Shown here: piece after piece, positions 27,298 through 35,642 of the stretch
Layout: each line of letters opens with the position of its first letter
How positions within the stretch are numbered: position 1 is the first letter of the stretch
Origin: Leptospiraceae bacterium
Lineage (GTDB): Bacteria > Spirochaetota > Leptospiria > Leptospirales > Leptospiraceae
Direction: 5' to 3'
DNA: 64,000 nucleotides
NCBI GenBank assembly: GCA_016711485.1
Contig: JADJSX010000023.1
Location: 1,443,001 to 1,507,000 of the forward strand
Program-made: the position numbers and the translations under genes
Notes under the pieces: model-generated
Told to the model about the DNA's origin: nothing
Database searches by the model: none
What the model saw: only the letters and a program-made list of their open reading frames with translations

Positions 27298-27925
27298 TTA
27301 TTTCTTACAGGTATTTGATTTAAAGTTTAGTAGGAGATTTGAAAAAGTTTCTCTACTAATTGTAAGTTTTTTCTTAGATAAGTTTTCGTTCAGTTGATCC
27401 TGAAGAATCTTTTTTAAAGAATCCTCAAAATAGATATTGGAAAAATATTCGTTCCAATGTTGCTGTAAATTTTTACAATACCAAATCTGGTATCGTTTCA
27501 GAATCCTATCATTTTGAACTATATATCTTGCAGGACTCTCTATAATTGTTTCGCATGCATAACCAAGATACATTCCAAGATAATCTGGTGGCAAACATGG
27601 ATTATCCGAAACATGAAATACAACATAATTTTCGCCTGGTTTGGGTTGCTCCCATAAGGTATATAAGAAAATTTGCAATGGACGTTAGTGACACAGCCGC
27701 AAGTTTTAAAGCCACAATTGTATCACCAAATAAATAGGTAAATACCCAAATATGAAATGGGGTCATAGGCCCCTGATCAAAATAGGAAAAATCTAATTGT
27801 CGAGAGAGTGCCCACCAATAAGCTTCATCTGATTGTAATGGAATATTTACTCCGATAAAAAACTTAATAATTCCTATTAGTAAAATTATAGCAAAAACAT
27901 TTAAGGTAAGTATATTTGTATTCAT
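27298..27925 (-). pseudogene. Internally deleted and frameshifted ArnT/PMT-like membrane glycosyltransferase
   Basis: Two overlapping frames form one broken gene. The first (27925 to about 27650) starts with a membrane helix and the motif LQSDEAYWWALSRQLDFSYFDQGPMT, typical of the first periplasmic loop of PMT/ArnT-type glycosyltransferases, then a second helix. It runs into a stop after a frame change. The second frame (about 27678 to 27298) reads WEQPKPGENYVVFHVSDNPC and continues into a soluble C-terminus of about 120 residues. Intact relatives are 450-550 residues, so most of the membrane region is missing. This is a remnant, not a functional gene. Confidence 0.7.
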
Positions 27926-27937
27926 AAATAAATTTCG

Positions 27938-28090
27938 TTATATTGGTTCGGATACAATAGCCGCTTTCTTATTTTGAAAAAAATTATCAATTACTTGAAT
28001 GATATATTCCACTTGAGAGAACTCTAATTCATAGAATAGGGGAAGACGTACTATCGAGTTTGAAAATCGATCTGCATTTGGTAAGTTAGA
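27938..28090 (-). pseudogene. C-terminal remnant of a DegT/DnrJ/EryC1 sugar aminotransferase
   Basis: A 48-codon open segment with no start reads LPNADRFSNSIVRLPLFY and continues into YIIQVIDNFFQ before a TAA at 27938-27940. The LP-x-(A/T)-(D/E)-x-x-S-x-x-(I/L)-x-RLPL(F/Y)-Y ending is characteristic of PLP-dependent sugar-nucleotide aminotransferases of the ArnB/WecE type. The rest of the gene has been deleted, and the segment is fused out of frame to the truncated glycosyltransferase upstream. It overlaps that ORF's out-of-frame tail. Confidence 0.7.
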
Positions 28091-28563
28091 GTTTCCATAT
28101 CGGGAGGTTTATCAAGAATATATTCTGCAACTTTTCCATTGAACCAACTTCCCATATTTTTCCACCAAGATTGTTTTTTCTTTTTAAAATTTGCATAACA
28201 AACATCATATCCTTTTTTACATTCCAGATAAAGTTTTTCAATATCAAACGGAGAATGTTGAAGATCATCATCCATTATCACAATATACTTTCCGGAGGTT
28301 TGATTTAATCCAGCCATAATTGCTGCGTCCTGTCCAAAATTTTTTCGTAAGTTTACTCCAATTATATGACTGTTGTTCTCGCAGAGTTTGAGAATTTCAT
28401 TCCAACTATCATCAGGACTATTATCATTTACAAGAATTACCTCATAAATATAATTTTTTAATGCGGAGTCTATTTCATTGTAAAGTTTATAAAGTATGTT
28501 CTTACTTTTATAAACAGGGATGACTATACTAATTTCTTTCTTTGTAATCATTATATATACCAA
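28091..28563 (-). pseudogene. Family 2 glycosyltransferase, 3' truncated (ArnC/DPM1-like)
   Basis: The N-terminal GT-A domain is well preserved: ISIVIPVYKSKNILYKL, EVILVNDNSPDDSW, NLRKNFGQDAAIMAGL and the metal-binding YIVIMDDDLQHSP. Sequence similarity to polyprenyl-phosphate glycosyltransferases ends near residue 155 after the conserved ILDKPPD. The frame then runs 13 residues into the aminotransferase remnant and stops at 28051. Intact proteins are about 310 residues with C-terminal membrane helices, which are missing. A residual product might fold but could not be membrane-anchored. Confidence 0.75.
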
Positions 28564-29019
28564 ATAAATTTAATTGTTTTGTAGAAATTTATAGGAAAGT
28601 GTATCGGTAGATAACATTAAAAATAGATATTTCGGAATTTCCATTGTATTCTATTGGCTCCTTCTTTCCAAAAGTTAAACAAATTCAGAGAGAGAGCCTT
28701 TTTTTCCGTAGGTGCGACAATTTAGTAATAGCCTCTAATCAAACGGGTAAAATGAAGTTTATCCTGAAGCTCTCGAAGGACAGAAAAATGGGAAAGTCCG
28801 ATGCGAGAAGAAATATTTGTCTCCTCCAAGTAAATCCTTAGCTTAAAACTCGTCAATTCCATTCAAAATTAAGAATCGAAAATTTTCTTTTACTGTGTTA
28901 AAAATAATTTTTCAGAAATAGATATGTATGAATCATCTTCAACAAATAGGAGATTAGGTTTTAGATGACTCATAAATATCTTTTAAATTAGGATAATTTT
29001 AAAAAATGCAAATATAATT
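28564..29019. other. 456-bp intergenic region with no supported gene
   Basis: I see no convincing coding sequence, tRNA or strong hairpin here. A 46-codon minus-strand ORF (28722-28862) and a 65-codon plus-strand ORF overlap each other and neither has a good ribosome-binding site. Since it borders a decayed cluster, it is probably leftover DNA from deleted genes. Confidence 0.5.
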
Positions 29020-29682
29020 TTATTGTACTAATTTTTTAATACTTGGGTATATTGTATCTGCAAGCAATTTATGACCCTCGGCTGTCGGGTGGATTCCATC
29101 TTTTTGATTTAATTCTTTGACGCCTCCTACTTTTTCTAAAAGAAAAGGAGTAAGTGGGATATTTTCTGATTCTGCAACATGCGTATAAATGGAATTAAAT
29201 TTTTTGACGTAGGCAGGACCCATATTCGGAAATGCTAACATCTTAACTAAAAGAATTTTTACTTTAGGATTCTTTTCTCTTACACGTGAGATGATTTTTT
29301 TTAAATTCGACTCGATAAGTAATGGATCAATTCCGCGCATACCATCATTAGCCCCAAGTTCTAATACAAAAAAATCAACTCCTTTAGATATAGACCAATC
29401 TAAACGAGCAATCCCTCCTGATGTAGTGTCTCCACTTAGACCTGCATTAATAATTTTATAATCGAAACCATCCTTTTTTAGTTTTTCCCCAATGCGAAAC
29501 ACAAAAGATTCTTCTGGGTTAATTAATCCCATACCAGCAGTTAGACTATCTCCAAAAAATACTATTTTTTTTCGTGTATCTGTATTTATTTGTTCTTCCT
29601 TTTTGGTCTCTTCCATTTGCTGTTTGCAATGAACTAAAAACATGGACAGCAGAATTAATTTGAATACTGTGAGTTTAATCAT
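29020..29682 (-). CDS. SGNH-family esterase/lysophospholipase (TesA-like), lipoprotein
   Basis: The N-terminus has a lipoprotein signal (LLSMFLVHC, Cys at about residue 19). The GDSL/SGNH blocks are complete: block I KIVFFGDSLTAGMG, block II GLSGDTTSGG, block III ELGANDG and block V DGIHPTAEGH, giving a Ser-Asp-His triad. This is the arrangement of TesA/arylesterase-type lysophospholipases and thioesterases. As a lipoprotein it would act on lipids or esters at the cell envelope. The length of 220 residues is normal. It is monocistronic. Confidence 0.9.
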   Translation of the reverse strand: MIKLTVFKLILLSMFLVHCKQQMEETKKEEQINTDTRKKIVFFGDSLTAGMGLINPEESFVFRIGEKLKKDGFDYKIINAGLSGDTTSGGIARLDWSISKGVDFFVLELGANDGMRGIDPLLIESNLKKIISRVREKNPKVKILLVKMLAFPNMGPAYVKKFNSIYTHVAESENIPLTPFLLEKVGGVKELNQKDGIHPTAEGHKLLADTIYPSIKKLVQ

Positions 29683-29931
29683 CTATAACCTCTATATTAA
29701 TTTTCTTTCTTACATAATTTTGTAATGCGATCAAACGATTATTTGTGATTGATTTTTACTTTTTTTGGATTCATAAATACGATACCGCATTACCAAATAG
29801 ATTCTTTTTTTACTTAGAATTAATCACTCTATCAAAAAGAAAAGTCATATCTTGTTTTGCAAAGACTTCTATCTGAATGAATTATTGATTTTAAAAGTGC
29901 TACTTGAAAAATATTCTAAAAAATATTTGTA

Positions 29932-29959
29932 TTGATTGCAGTGCATATTGCACTAGAAT
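29932..29959 (+). promoter_or_regulatory. Promoter-like -35/-10 pair in a gene-free region
   Basis: TTGATT (29932-29937) and TAGAAT (29954-29959) are separated by 16 bp, matching the sigma-70 consensus at 4 of 6 and 5 of 6 positions. Transcription would start near 29966, upstream of the candidate small RNA. AT-rich DNA produces such pairs by chance, so this counts only together with the terminator downstream. Confidence 0.35.
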
Positions 29960-29965
29960 TCTTCT

Positions 29966-30106
29966 TTTTAACAATTCTAATAGAGCCTGCCTAAAAAGGA
30001 TAATAGATACTCTTGGATATTATCTTTTGTAAATAGAAAAACCAACTAATGGATTCTAATTGGAAACAGGAGTCAAATACAAACGAGGGATTCCTGTTTC
30101 ATTTGA
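29966..30106 (+). ncRNA. Candidate small RNA with internal hairpin and intrinsic terminator
   Basis: The predicted transcript runs from the promoter-like pair to an intrinsic terminator. It contains an imperfect hairpin of AAAAGGATAATA with TATTATCTTTT (about 29996-30027). It ends in a perfect 9-bp stem (GAAACAGGA, 30063-30071, with TCCTGTTTC, 30092-30100) followed by ATTTGATTTTTTG. No ORF of useful length with a ribosome-binding site fills it. The rest of 29683-30355 shows nothing I can name. Confidence 0.35.
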
Positions 30107-30113
30107 TTTTTTG
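30063..30113 (+). terminator. Intrinsic terminator without an upstream protein gene
   Basis: A 9-bp perfect GAAACAGGA/TCCTGTTTC stem with a 20-nt loop is followed by a T-rich tail containing six consecutive T. It is oriented on the plus strand, where the nearest upstream plus-strand protein gene lies more than 13 kb away. This supports an unannotated transcript ending here. Confidence 0.5.
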
Positions 30114-30361
30114 TAGTAAATATTGGAATAAGTATTTCATGTAAATTTATGCAAAATAAAAGTTTAGAACCCTTTTTTAATTGACGTGAGGTTTTTGGAG
30201 ATTTTCGATATATACTGATTCTATTTAATCGTTGCGTAGGATTTTATAAATCAGTATCCAGCACATCTAGAAGTGCTGGAATAAAAAAAAATGTTTAGAC
30301 CATTTCGATTTATTTGAGATGGTTAGATGCAATTCTTCTTGAGAAATGGTATAAGATGTAT

Positions 30362-31216
30362 ATGAATAAAACAGATTCTTATTTGGTTGGAATTATCCCT
30401 GAGTATAATTTTAGATTTCTATTAACGGATTGTTCTAATTCCGTGCGTGAAGTAATTCAAAGGCATGAAATGGAACATTCCTCAGCTACCCTTGTTGCGA
30501 AAACTATGATTGCTGCTTTCTTTTTAGCAGGCCTTGTAAAAGAGGAAACAATGATTAGTATTCAATTGGAAGGGGAAGGGGATATCGAGCGGGTAATGGC
30601 ATACTCGGATAGATCGGGGCGTATGCGTGGAATGGCAAAACACAATACTATTTTAGCTGATCCAAAAGATTCCACTTTAGGAATTGGTCCTGGGATTTTT
30701 AGAGTTACAAGATGGGGAGGCGTTCAAAAATTACACCAGTCCATTACAAAGTTAGAAGACACTATATTTGAAACTAATCTGCTTAATTATATTAATGAAT
30801 CAGACCAATTGATTTCTTTTTTATCTATTTACACAGATCTAGAGCAAAGACCTATAAAGGCTTGTGGTATGATTTTTCAGGCATTACCTTTTACTAAATC
30901 CACACAAATTGATGATTTAATGGATAAGATATCAAACATCAATATTGATCAATCTCAAATTTTTTCTGGGTCATTGGATAATACTTTAAAGTTAATGGAA
31001 AATGTTCTCGAAACCAAGGCAGATATTTTAGAAGTAGGTATTCCCGAATTTTATTGCGGATGTACGCTAGAAAAAATAAAAAAAGTAATTGTGTCCATTG
31101 GACAAGAAGAAGCCTATTCTATTGTCGAAGAAAGAGGCAACATCGAAATGATTTGTGAATTTTGTAGAGAAAAATACGTGTTAGACGCAGAAGAAGTTAG
31201 ATTATTATTTATTTAG
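30362..31216 (+). CDS. hslO: Redox-regulated chaperone Hsp33
   Basis: Hsp33 is a cytoplasmic holdase switched on by oxidation. The core domain has EMEHSSATLVAKTMIAAFFLAG and IQLEGEGDIERVMAYSDRSGRMRGMA. The C-terminal redox switch is complete, with CGC near residue 233 and CEFC near residue 265, which together bind Zn(II). I place the start at the ATG 30362 (MNKTDSYLVG). An ATG two codons earlier (30356) is equally possible, and a TTG at 30314 would add an atypical 16-residue leader. The length of about 285 residues fits the family. Confidence 0.93.
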   Translation: MNKTDSYLVGIIPEYNFRFLLTDCSNSVREVIQRHEMEHSSATLVAKTMIAAFFLAGLVKEETMISIQLEGEGDIERVMAYSDRSGRMRGMAKHNTILADPKDSTLGIGPGIFRVTRWGGVQKLHQSITKLEDTIFETNLLNYINESDQLISFLSIYTDLEQRPIKACGMIFQALPFTKSTQIDDLMDKISNINIDQSQIFSGSLDNTLKLMENVLETKADILEVGIPEFYCGCTLEKIKKVIVSIGQEEAYSIVEERGNIEMICEFCREKYVLDAEEVRLLFI

Positions 31217-31275
31217 AAATTGGAAAATACACTCTTAAATCTATTTGGGTTTTGAGTTTTTTTGGGTGAATAGAA

Positions 31276-31704
31276 TTGGAATTTTTATATCAATTAAACG
31301 AAATCGAAAAACCAGTTATTTATCTAAAAGAAATATTATCTGAAAATTCGATAAAATATCCAGTGATATTATTATCAGGTGAAATGGGAGCAGGTAAAAC
31401 AACATTTACATCTTATTTTGTAAAATCTTATGATCAAAGTTTAAACCCGAATTCTCCTACTTTTAATTTAATGAACGAATATAAAATAAATCAATTTAGT
31501 ATTTTTCATTTTGATTTGTATCGATTAAAATTTCCAGAAGAAGTTGAAAATCTAGGTTTTGAGGAAATATGGGGAAAACAAGGATTATCCGTTATTGAAT
31601 GGTGGGAAATCGCTAAGGATTACTTTAATTTTCCTGTTATCAATATCCGAATTGAAATCTTAGATGAGAATACTAGAAAAATGAATATTGAGTTTACTAA
31701 CTGA
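31276..31704 (+). CDS. tsaE: tRNA threonylcarbamoyladenosine biosynthesis ATPase TsaE
   Basis: TsaE works with TsaB, TsaD and TsaC to make the t6A base of ANN-decoding tRNAs. The 142-residue protein has Walker A SGEMGAGKTT, then SPTFNLMNEY, FHFDLYRL and LSVIEWWE, the normal YjeE/TsaE series. Translation is proposed from a TTG at 31276, preceded by GGGTGA at a proper distance. No closer ATG exists upstream. Its stop overlaps the first base of a MITE-like element. Confidence 0.9.
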   Translation: MEFLYQLNEIEKPVIYLKEILSENSIKYPVILLSGEMGAGKTTFTSYFVKSYDQSLNPNSPTFNLMNEYKINQFSIFHFDLYRLKFPEEVENLGFEEIWGKQGLSVIEWWEIAKDYFNFPVINIRIEILDENTRKMNIEFTN

Positions 31705-31890
31705 CCTTACGCAAAATTGATAATTTAAGGAGCCAAAGATGATTTTGAGAATATTAGAGAATGTTAATGAATTAATAAATTCAATAGCCTGCGGTATAGC
31801 TTGGCTGGAGTAGAGCGAACAAGCGATGGGTGGAAAGCCCACCGCTAGGTGCAAACCTCAAGTGGACGCTGGACTCACCTTGCGTAAGGT
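31704..31890 (+). mobile_element. MITE-like element, copy 1 (187 bp)
   Basis: The element is bounded by 11-bp perfect terminal inverted repeats, ACCTTACGCAA at 31704-31714 and TTGCGTAAGGT at 31880-31890. The right end also forms a small hairpin (ACTCACCTT/AAGGTGAGT). Inside, the segment TTGAGAATATTAGA followed by AATGAATTAATAAATTC and CCCACCGCTAGGTGC is shared with copy 3 at 63.7 kb, and the left part is shared with copy 2 at 35.4 kb. No transposase is encoded. The remainder of 31705-32006 holds nothing else I can name. Confidence 0.7.
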
Positions 31891-32006
31891 GAGTTACTAA
31901 CTAAATCATACGCAAAATAGAATTTTTTTTAATAATTTTTTATAATGAAACTTGGAACGGTTTATTTTTTATTTTAAAATCCGATACAAAAACTAGGAGA
32001 ACAAAT

Positions 32007-32480
32007 TTGAAAAAAAATAGCTTAATAAATCTAATTTCTAAATTTCAGTCGGTAATAGGAATCACCTTAATGATTTTCTTTTCCGTATCCATTTTTGCAA
32101 CCACAGATGAAGTGCTATTGTATGCTGCGGAAAAGGGAGATTTGTCGCAAGTGAAAACTGCCCTGAATTGGGATGGAGACGTAAATGCATCAGATCGAAA
32201 CGGAGCTACTCCATTGATAAAAGCCTGCGAGAATGGTCATAAAACAATTGTAGAATATCTTCTAAAAAAAGGTGCAGAAGTAAATTCGAGGGATAAAACA
32301 GGTGCCACTGCAATACTTTATGCAAGTATAGTAGGAGATAAAAAAATTGTAGAGCTTTTAATCAAATACGGAGCAGATGTAAATGTAAAAGATGTCGGAG
32401 GAAAATCTCCATTATCCGAGGCTACTCAGTTTCAAAACACTGAAGTGGAAGCACTCCTAAAAGCGGCTGGAGCTAAGTAG
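32007..32480 (+). CDS. Secreted ankyrin-repeat protein
   Basis: The N-terminal hydrophobic segment (about 15-31, VIGITLMIFFSVSIFAT) is a signal peptide. The rest contains about four ankyrin repeats: DEVLLYAAEKGDLSQVKTAL, ASDRNGATPLIKACENGHKTIVEYLLKKGAEV, SRDKTGATAILYASIVGDKKIVELLIKYGADV and VKDVGGKSPLSEATQ. Such exported ankyrin proteins bind other proteins in the periplasm. The partner is unknown. It lies 61 bp upstream of aspC on the same strand. Confidence 0.88.
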   Translation: MKKNSLINLISKFQSVIGITLMIFFSVSIFATTDEVLLYAAEKGDLSQVKTALNWDGDVNASDRNGATPLIKACENGHKTIVEYLLKKGAEVNSRDKTGATAILYASIVGDKKIVELLIKYGADVNVKDVGGKSPLSEATQFQNTEVEALLKAAGAK

Positions 32481-32540
32481 AAAAAAACTTGTATTAATCC
32501 TATTAAGCAAAAATCTGACTTCAAGATTAAGGAGCCTAGT

Positions 32541-33755
32541 ATGTTACTTGTTGCAAAAAGATTAGATGTCGTAGAGCCTTCCCCCACACTTGCTATCACC
32601 GCACGAGCAAATGCATTAAAAGCAGAAGGGAAAGATGTAGTTGGATTTGGTGCTGGAGAACCTGATTTTGATACTCCAGAACATATTAAAAATGCTGCGA
32701 AATTGGCTATGGATAAAGGGCTAACTAAGTATACCCCCGTATCTGGAACCGTTACTTTAAAAGACGCAATCATTGCAAAATTCAAACGCGATAATAATCT
32801 TATTTATGAAAGGAAAAATATCATTGTAGGAGTTGGTGGTAAACAAGTACTTTATAATTTTTTCATGGCAACGATGAATCCTGGAGATGAAGTAATTATT
32901 CCTGCTCCATACTGGGTAAGTTATGCGGATATAGTTCGTTTAGCTGAGGGAACTCCTGTTATTGTTCAAACAACTCCTGAAAATAATTTTCAAATCACAC
33001 CAGCACAATTAGAAAAAGCAATTACTCCGAAAACAAAAGTATTTATTTTTAATTCACCATCTAATCCTACTGGGGCCGCTTATTCCAAAAAAGATGTGGA
33101 AGCGTTATGCGAAGTACTCTTCAAACATAATATTATGATCGTATCGGACGATATATACGAGAAGGTAATTTATGATGGATTAGAGTTTATTAATCCAGCA
33201 ATGATTTCACCAGAATTAAAAGAGAGAACCTTTGTGGTAAACGGTGTTTCTAAGGCATATTCAATGACTGGATGGAGAATTGGATATGGAGCAGGTAATC
33301 CTGAAATCGTAAAAAATATGGACACTATGCAAGGTCAATCTACTTCTAATCCTACTTCGATTGCGCAAGCAGCAGCGGAGGAAGCATTAAAGGCAGACCA
33401 AACATGTATTACTGAAATGGTAACAGCATTTGACGACAGAAGAAAAAAAATAGTCAAAGCACTCAATGATATTTCAGGAGTAAATTGCCGTATTCCGCAA
33501 GGCGCATTTTACGTATTCCCATACATCACAGGTGTTTATGAAATGCCGGGATTCCAAACTCTATTAAAATCAAATCCAAATATTTCAAAGAGTAAATTAT
33601 TTTGTGATGTGCTTCTTGAAAAATATGAAGTAGCAGCAGTCCCCGGGATAGCTTTTGGAGATGATAATGCTATTCGTCTTTCTTACGCTCTCGGACAAGC
33701 GAATATTGACAAAGGTGTAGCACGTATCGCAAAAATGATCGGAGATTTGAGTTAA
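32541..33755 (+). CDS. aspC: Class I aspartate aminotransferase (PLP-dependent)
   Basis: This fold-type I PLP enzyme, 404 residues long, transfers the amino group between aspartate and 2-oxoglutarate. Motifs are GAGEPDFDTPEHIK, FNSPSNPTGAAY (PLP-ring Asn), DDIYEK (PLP N1 Asp), NGVSKAYSMTGWRIGY (Schiff-base Lys in VSKAYSMTGWR) and a C-terminal RLSYAL (carboxylate-binding Arg). It belongs to subgroup I-gamma as in Thermus AspAT. A glutamate-prephenate activity is possible, which would fit the shikimate gene aroE 3 kb away, but that is inference. Confidence 0.93.
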   Translation: MLLVAKRLDVVEPSPTLAITARANALKAEGKDVVGFGAGEPDFDTPEHIKNAAKLAMDKGLTKYTPVSGTVTLKDAIIAKFKRDNNLIYERKNIIVGVGGKQVLYNFFMATMNPGDEVIIPAPYWVSYADIVRLAEGTPVIVQTTPENNFQITPAQLEKAITPKTKVFIFNSPSNPTGAAYSKKDVEALCEVLFKHNIMIVSDDIYEKVIYDGLEFINPAMISPELKERTFVVNGVSKAYSMTGWRIGYGAGNPEIVKNMDTMQGQSTSNPTSIAQAAAEEALKADQTCITEMVTAFDDRRKKIVKALNDISGVNCRIPQGAFYVFPYITGVYEMPGFQTLLKSNPNISKSKLFCDVLLEKYEVAAVPGIAFGDDNAIRLSYALGQANIDKGVARIAKMIGDLS

Positions 33756-33781
33756 GAAAAGTTTTTCCATTTAAAAGAAGC

Positions 33782-33953
33782 GGTATATACCAATTGCCAA
33801 ACGTAAATTTTGATTTAAAACAATTTAATTTTCTTTTGGCGATTGGAATACCTCTTTTGTGAAAGATAGCGGAACTTATTTGTAATATGTGGTATATGAA
33901 GTTTCTTCTTATTCGGTAAACCAAATGCAACCCAGATAAGTAAGGTGAGTTAT
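33782..33953. repeat. Dispersed intergenic repeat family B, copy 1
   Basis: It starts with GGTATATACCAATTGCCAAA and returns as the near inverse TTTGGCGATTGGAATACC at 33835-33852. It continues with a 65-bp stretch (to about 33900) that matches the sequence at 60228-60295 at about 70-75 percent by eye. Both copies end in GGTGAGTTAT. It overlaps the last bases of the following minus-strand gene. No ORF is present. Confidence 0.5.
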
Positions 33954-35335
33954 TCAGTTAATTCATTTTTTAATTTTCGAAGATTTTTAGTTCTAATTTT
34001 AAATATTTCGATTATTCCCTTTATGATAGATTCAACAACATTTGGATCACAGTTTTGCAAAAATTCCTCAGCGCTAAGTTTGTTTTCATAAAATCCAATC
34101 GATATTTCAAATAATCTTTCGATTTCGGGAAATCCAATGGCTTTTACTAAATAGGACGCTATTGGAGAATTTTTTAAATCATAGGACGTATCTTTATTTC
34201 TTCCATTTGTAAGCACATAGAGAGCTTCTTCTTCGATCACAGTTTGCGGTATATATGGATTTTCCACTTCTGGAAGAAAATAATCCAATGTAGGAATTAC
34301 GATTCCATTGATAGGAATTTCTCCAATTAAAGTAGAGAGTGGAATATTTCTGCCTATTCTAAAAGACAATGCTTCTAAAATACCTACGGTCAGTATTTTA
34401 CTTTCTAAATAGATTCTAGATAATTCTAAATTTTTGCGAGTATCTTTAAATAATTTTTCTAATCTCTCTGAGTTTGGTTCGTCCATATACTGATGAAAAA
34501 CATATTCAGGTTTTAAGGATTTTAAAAAATTAAGCATTTTGAGCATAGATGTTCGATAACCCACAATCGTATACGATGTAGAAGTGCGCAAATCATGATT
34601 TGTCTCTGGCATAAGATTCCATGTATTATCTAAAAATTTTACAGAGTTTGGATTTCCAAAGTTTTCTACATCTCTATTTGCCATTCGGAGAGATTTTTTT
34701 AAAATTTCATTTATTTCATTTTCATGTAAAGATAACGAATAAAACTTATTTACTTCTATTATTCTATTTTTAAGAATATCGTACGGAGATATTCCGTCTA
34801 TTGTTCTTCTAAATGCAATAGTGGCTTCTATACAAGCAGCAATTTGCACGAGAATATTCATTGATAAATAGGGGTTAAGACATTGAACTGCAACTAGTGC
34901 ACTTAAAAATTCATTTTGCCCGCCATACGGATTTAAAAAATCTCCGATTTTAAATCCAAAGATTAAAAGTAACATATGAAAATATTCAATTTTACCTAGT
35001 TCGGAATTATTTATTATATAAAGTTTACCATTAGCCTCTCTGACGAATGGATAAATATACCCGCTTAAATTAATATTTATACCAGAGTCGACTTGTATAT
35101 ATATCATATCATGGAACAGGCCTGCCAAAATTTCTACAGGATCTTCTTCCCCTCCAACTTCAAAAATATGTTCTGGAGTATGAAAATACCGCCAAGTCCC
35201 CGTCATACTTTGAATGATTAAATTAGCGATAGAATCTATATCTTCTTGTTTGATTAAATCTTGGTTTCCTCCTAATTTTTTAATCGAATCCGATAATTTC
35301 GTTTTACATCTATTTAAATCTATTTCATTTTCCAT
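33950..35335 (-). CDS. HD-like predicted metal-dependent phosphohydrolase, divergent
   Basis: The 461-residue protein has an HD-type start: WRYFHTPEHIFEV (first His ligand), then AGLFHDMIYIQ (HD pair) near residue 80. This resembles small 'RYYHN-LEH ... FHD-x-VY' phosphohydrolases. It is more than twice their size, with a long helical C-terminal region rich in Leu/Ile/Glu/Asn that I cannot assign. Later HD ligands (a downstream H and D) are not obvious, so catalysis is uncertain. Its end overlaps repeat family B and its upstream region carries a MITE-like copy. Confidence 0.5.
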   Translation of the reverse strand: MENEIDLNRCKTKLSDSIKKLGGNQDLIKQEDIDSIANLIIQSMTGTWRYFHTPEHIFEVGGEEDPVEILAGLFHDMIYIQVDSGININLSGYIYPFVREANGKLYIINNSELGKIEYFHMLLLIFGFKIGDFLNPYGGQNEFLSALVAVQCLNPYLSMNILVQIAACIEATIAFRRTIDGISPYDILKNRIIEVNKFYSLSLHENEINEILKKSLRMANRDVENFGNPNSVKFLDNTWNLMPETNHDLRTSTSYTIVGYRTSMLKMLNFLKSLKPEYVFHQYMDEPNSERLEKLFKDTRKNLELSRIYLESKILTVGILEALSFRIGRNIPLSTLIGEIPINGIVIPTLDYFLPEVENPYIPQTVIEEEALYVLTNGRNKDTSYDLKNSPIASYLVKAIGFPEIERLFEISIGFYENKLSAEEFLQNCDPNVVESIIKGIIEIFKIRTKNLRKLKNELTE

Positions 35336-35402
35336 TTTATTTCCAGTTAGTAAAATTTATTATTTGGTACTTCAATAAATTCATAATGTATATCTCTAAC
35401 TC

Positions 35403-35568
35403 ACCTTACGCGCAAGCGCGTTGAGGTGAGAGATAGGGCAATCGGCGACACTTCGACGATCGCTCAGTGCATCGCTTGGGCTGCCGCCCAAACCTGCTTC
35501 TTCATTAGCTTTATCTAATATTCTTAAATTAGACTTCATTTTCGTAAATTTCCTATATTGCGTAAGGT
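35403..35568 (-). mobile_element. MITE-like element, copy 2 (166 bp, inverted)
   Basis: Ends are ACCTTACGC at 35403 and TTGCGTAAGGT at 35558-35568. On the minus strand the first 60 bp (GCAAT-x-x-GGAAATTTACG, then ATGAAGTCTAATTTAAG and AATATTAGA) match copy 3 closely. The interior then differs, being GC-richer with a GGGCGGCAGCCC palindrome. A 47-codon ORF starting at the shared ATG runs through it to the right end. It lies in the gap between two minus-strand genes. Confidence 0.65.
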
Positions 35569-35642
35569 CAGTCTCTAAATTAAAATTGAACTGATAAACA
35601 CCATTAAACGATTTTGATGTTTATCTTTCCTAATCGATATGC

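Noticed and set aside
27298..27678. An independent 126-residue gene
   Set aside because: Its N-terminal methionine lies inside the PMT-like frame and the sequence reads as the C-terminal part of the same broken transferase.
28722..28862. 46-codon minus-strand ORF in the gap upstream of the broken glycosyltransferase
   Set aside because: No ribosome-binding site and no recognisable motif; an overlapping plus-strand ORF is equally open, as expected by chance in AT-rich DNA.
30258..30279. CCAGCAC/GTGCTGG hairpin before hslO as a terminator
   Set aside because: The hairpin is followed by an A-run on the plus strand and not by T on the minus strand, so it does not fit an intrinsic terminator in either direction.
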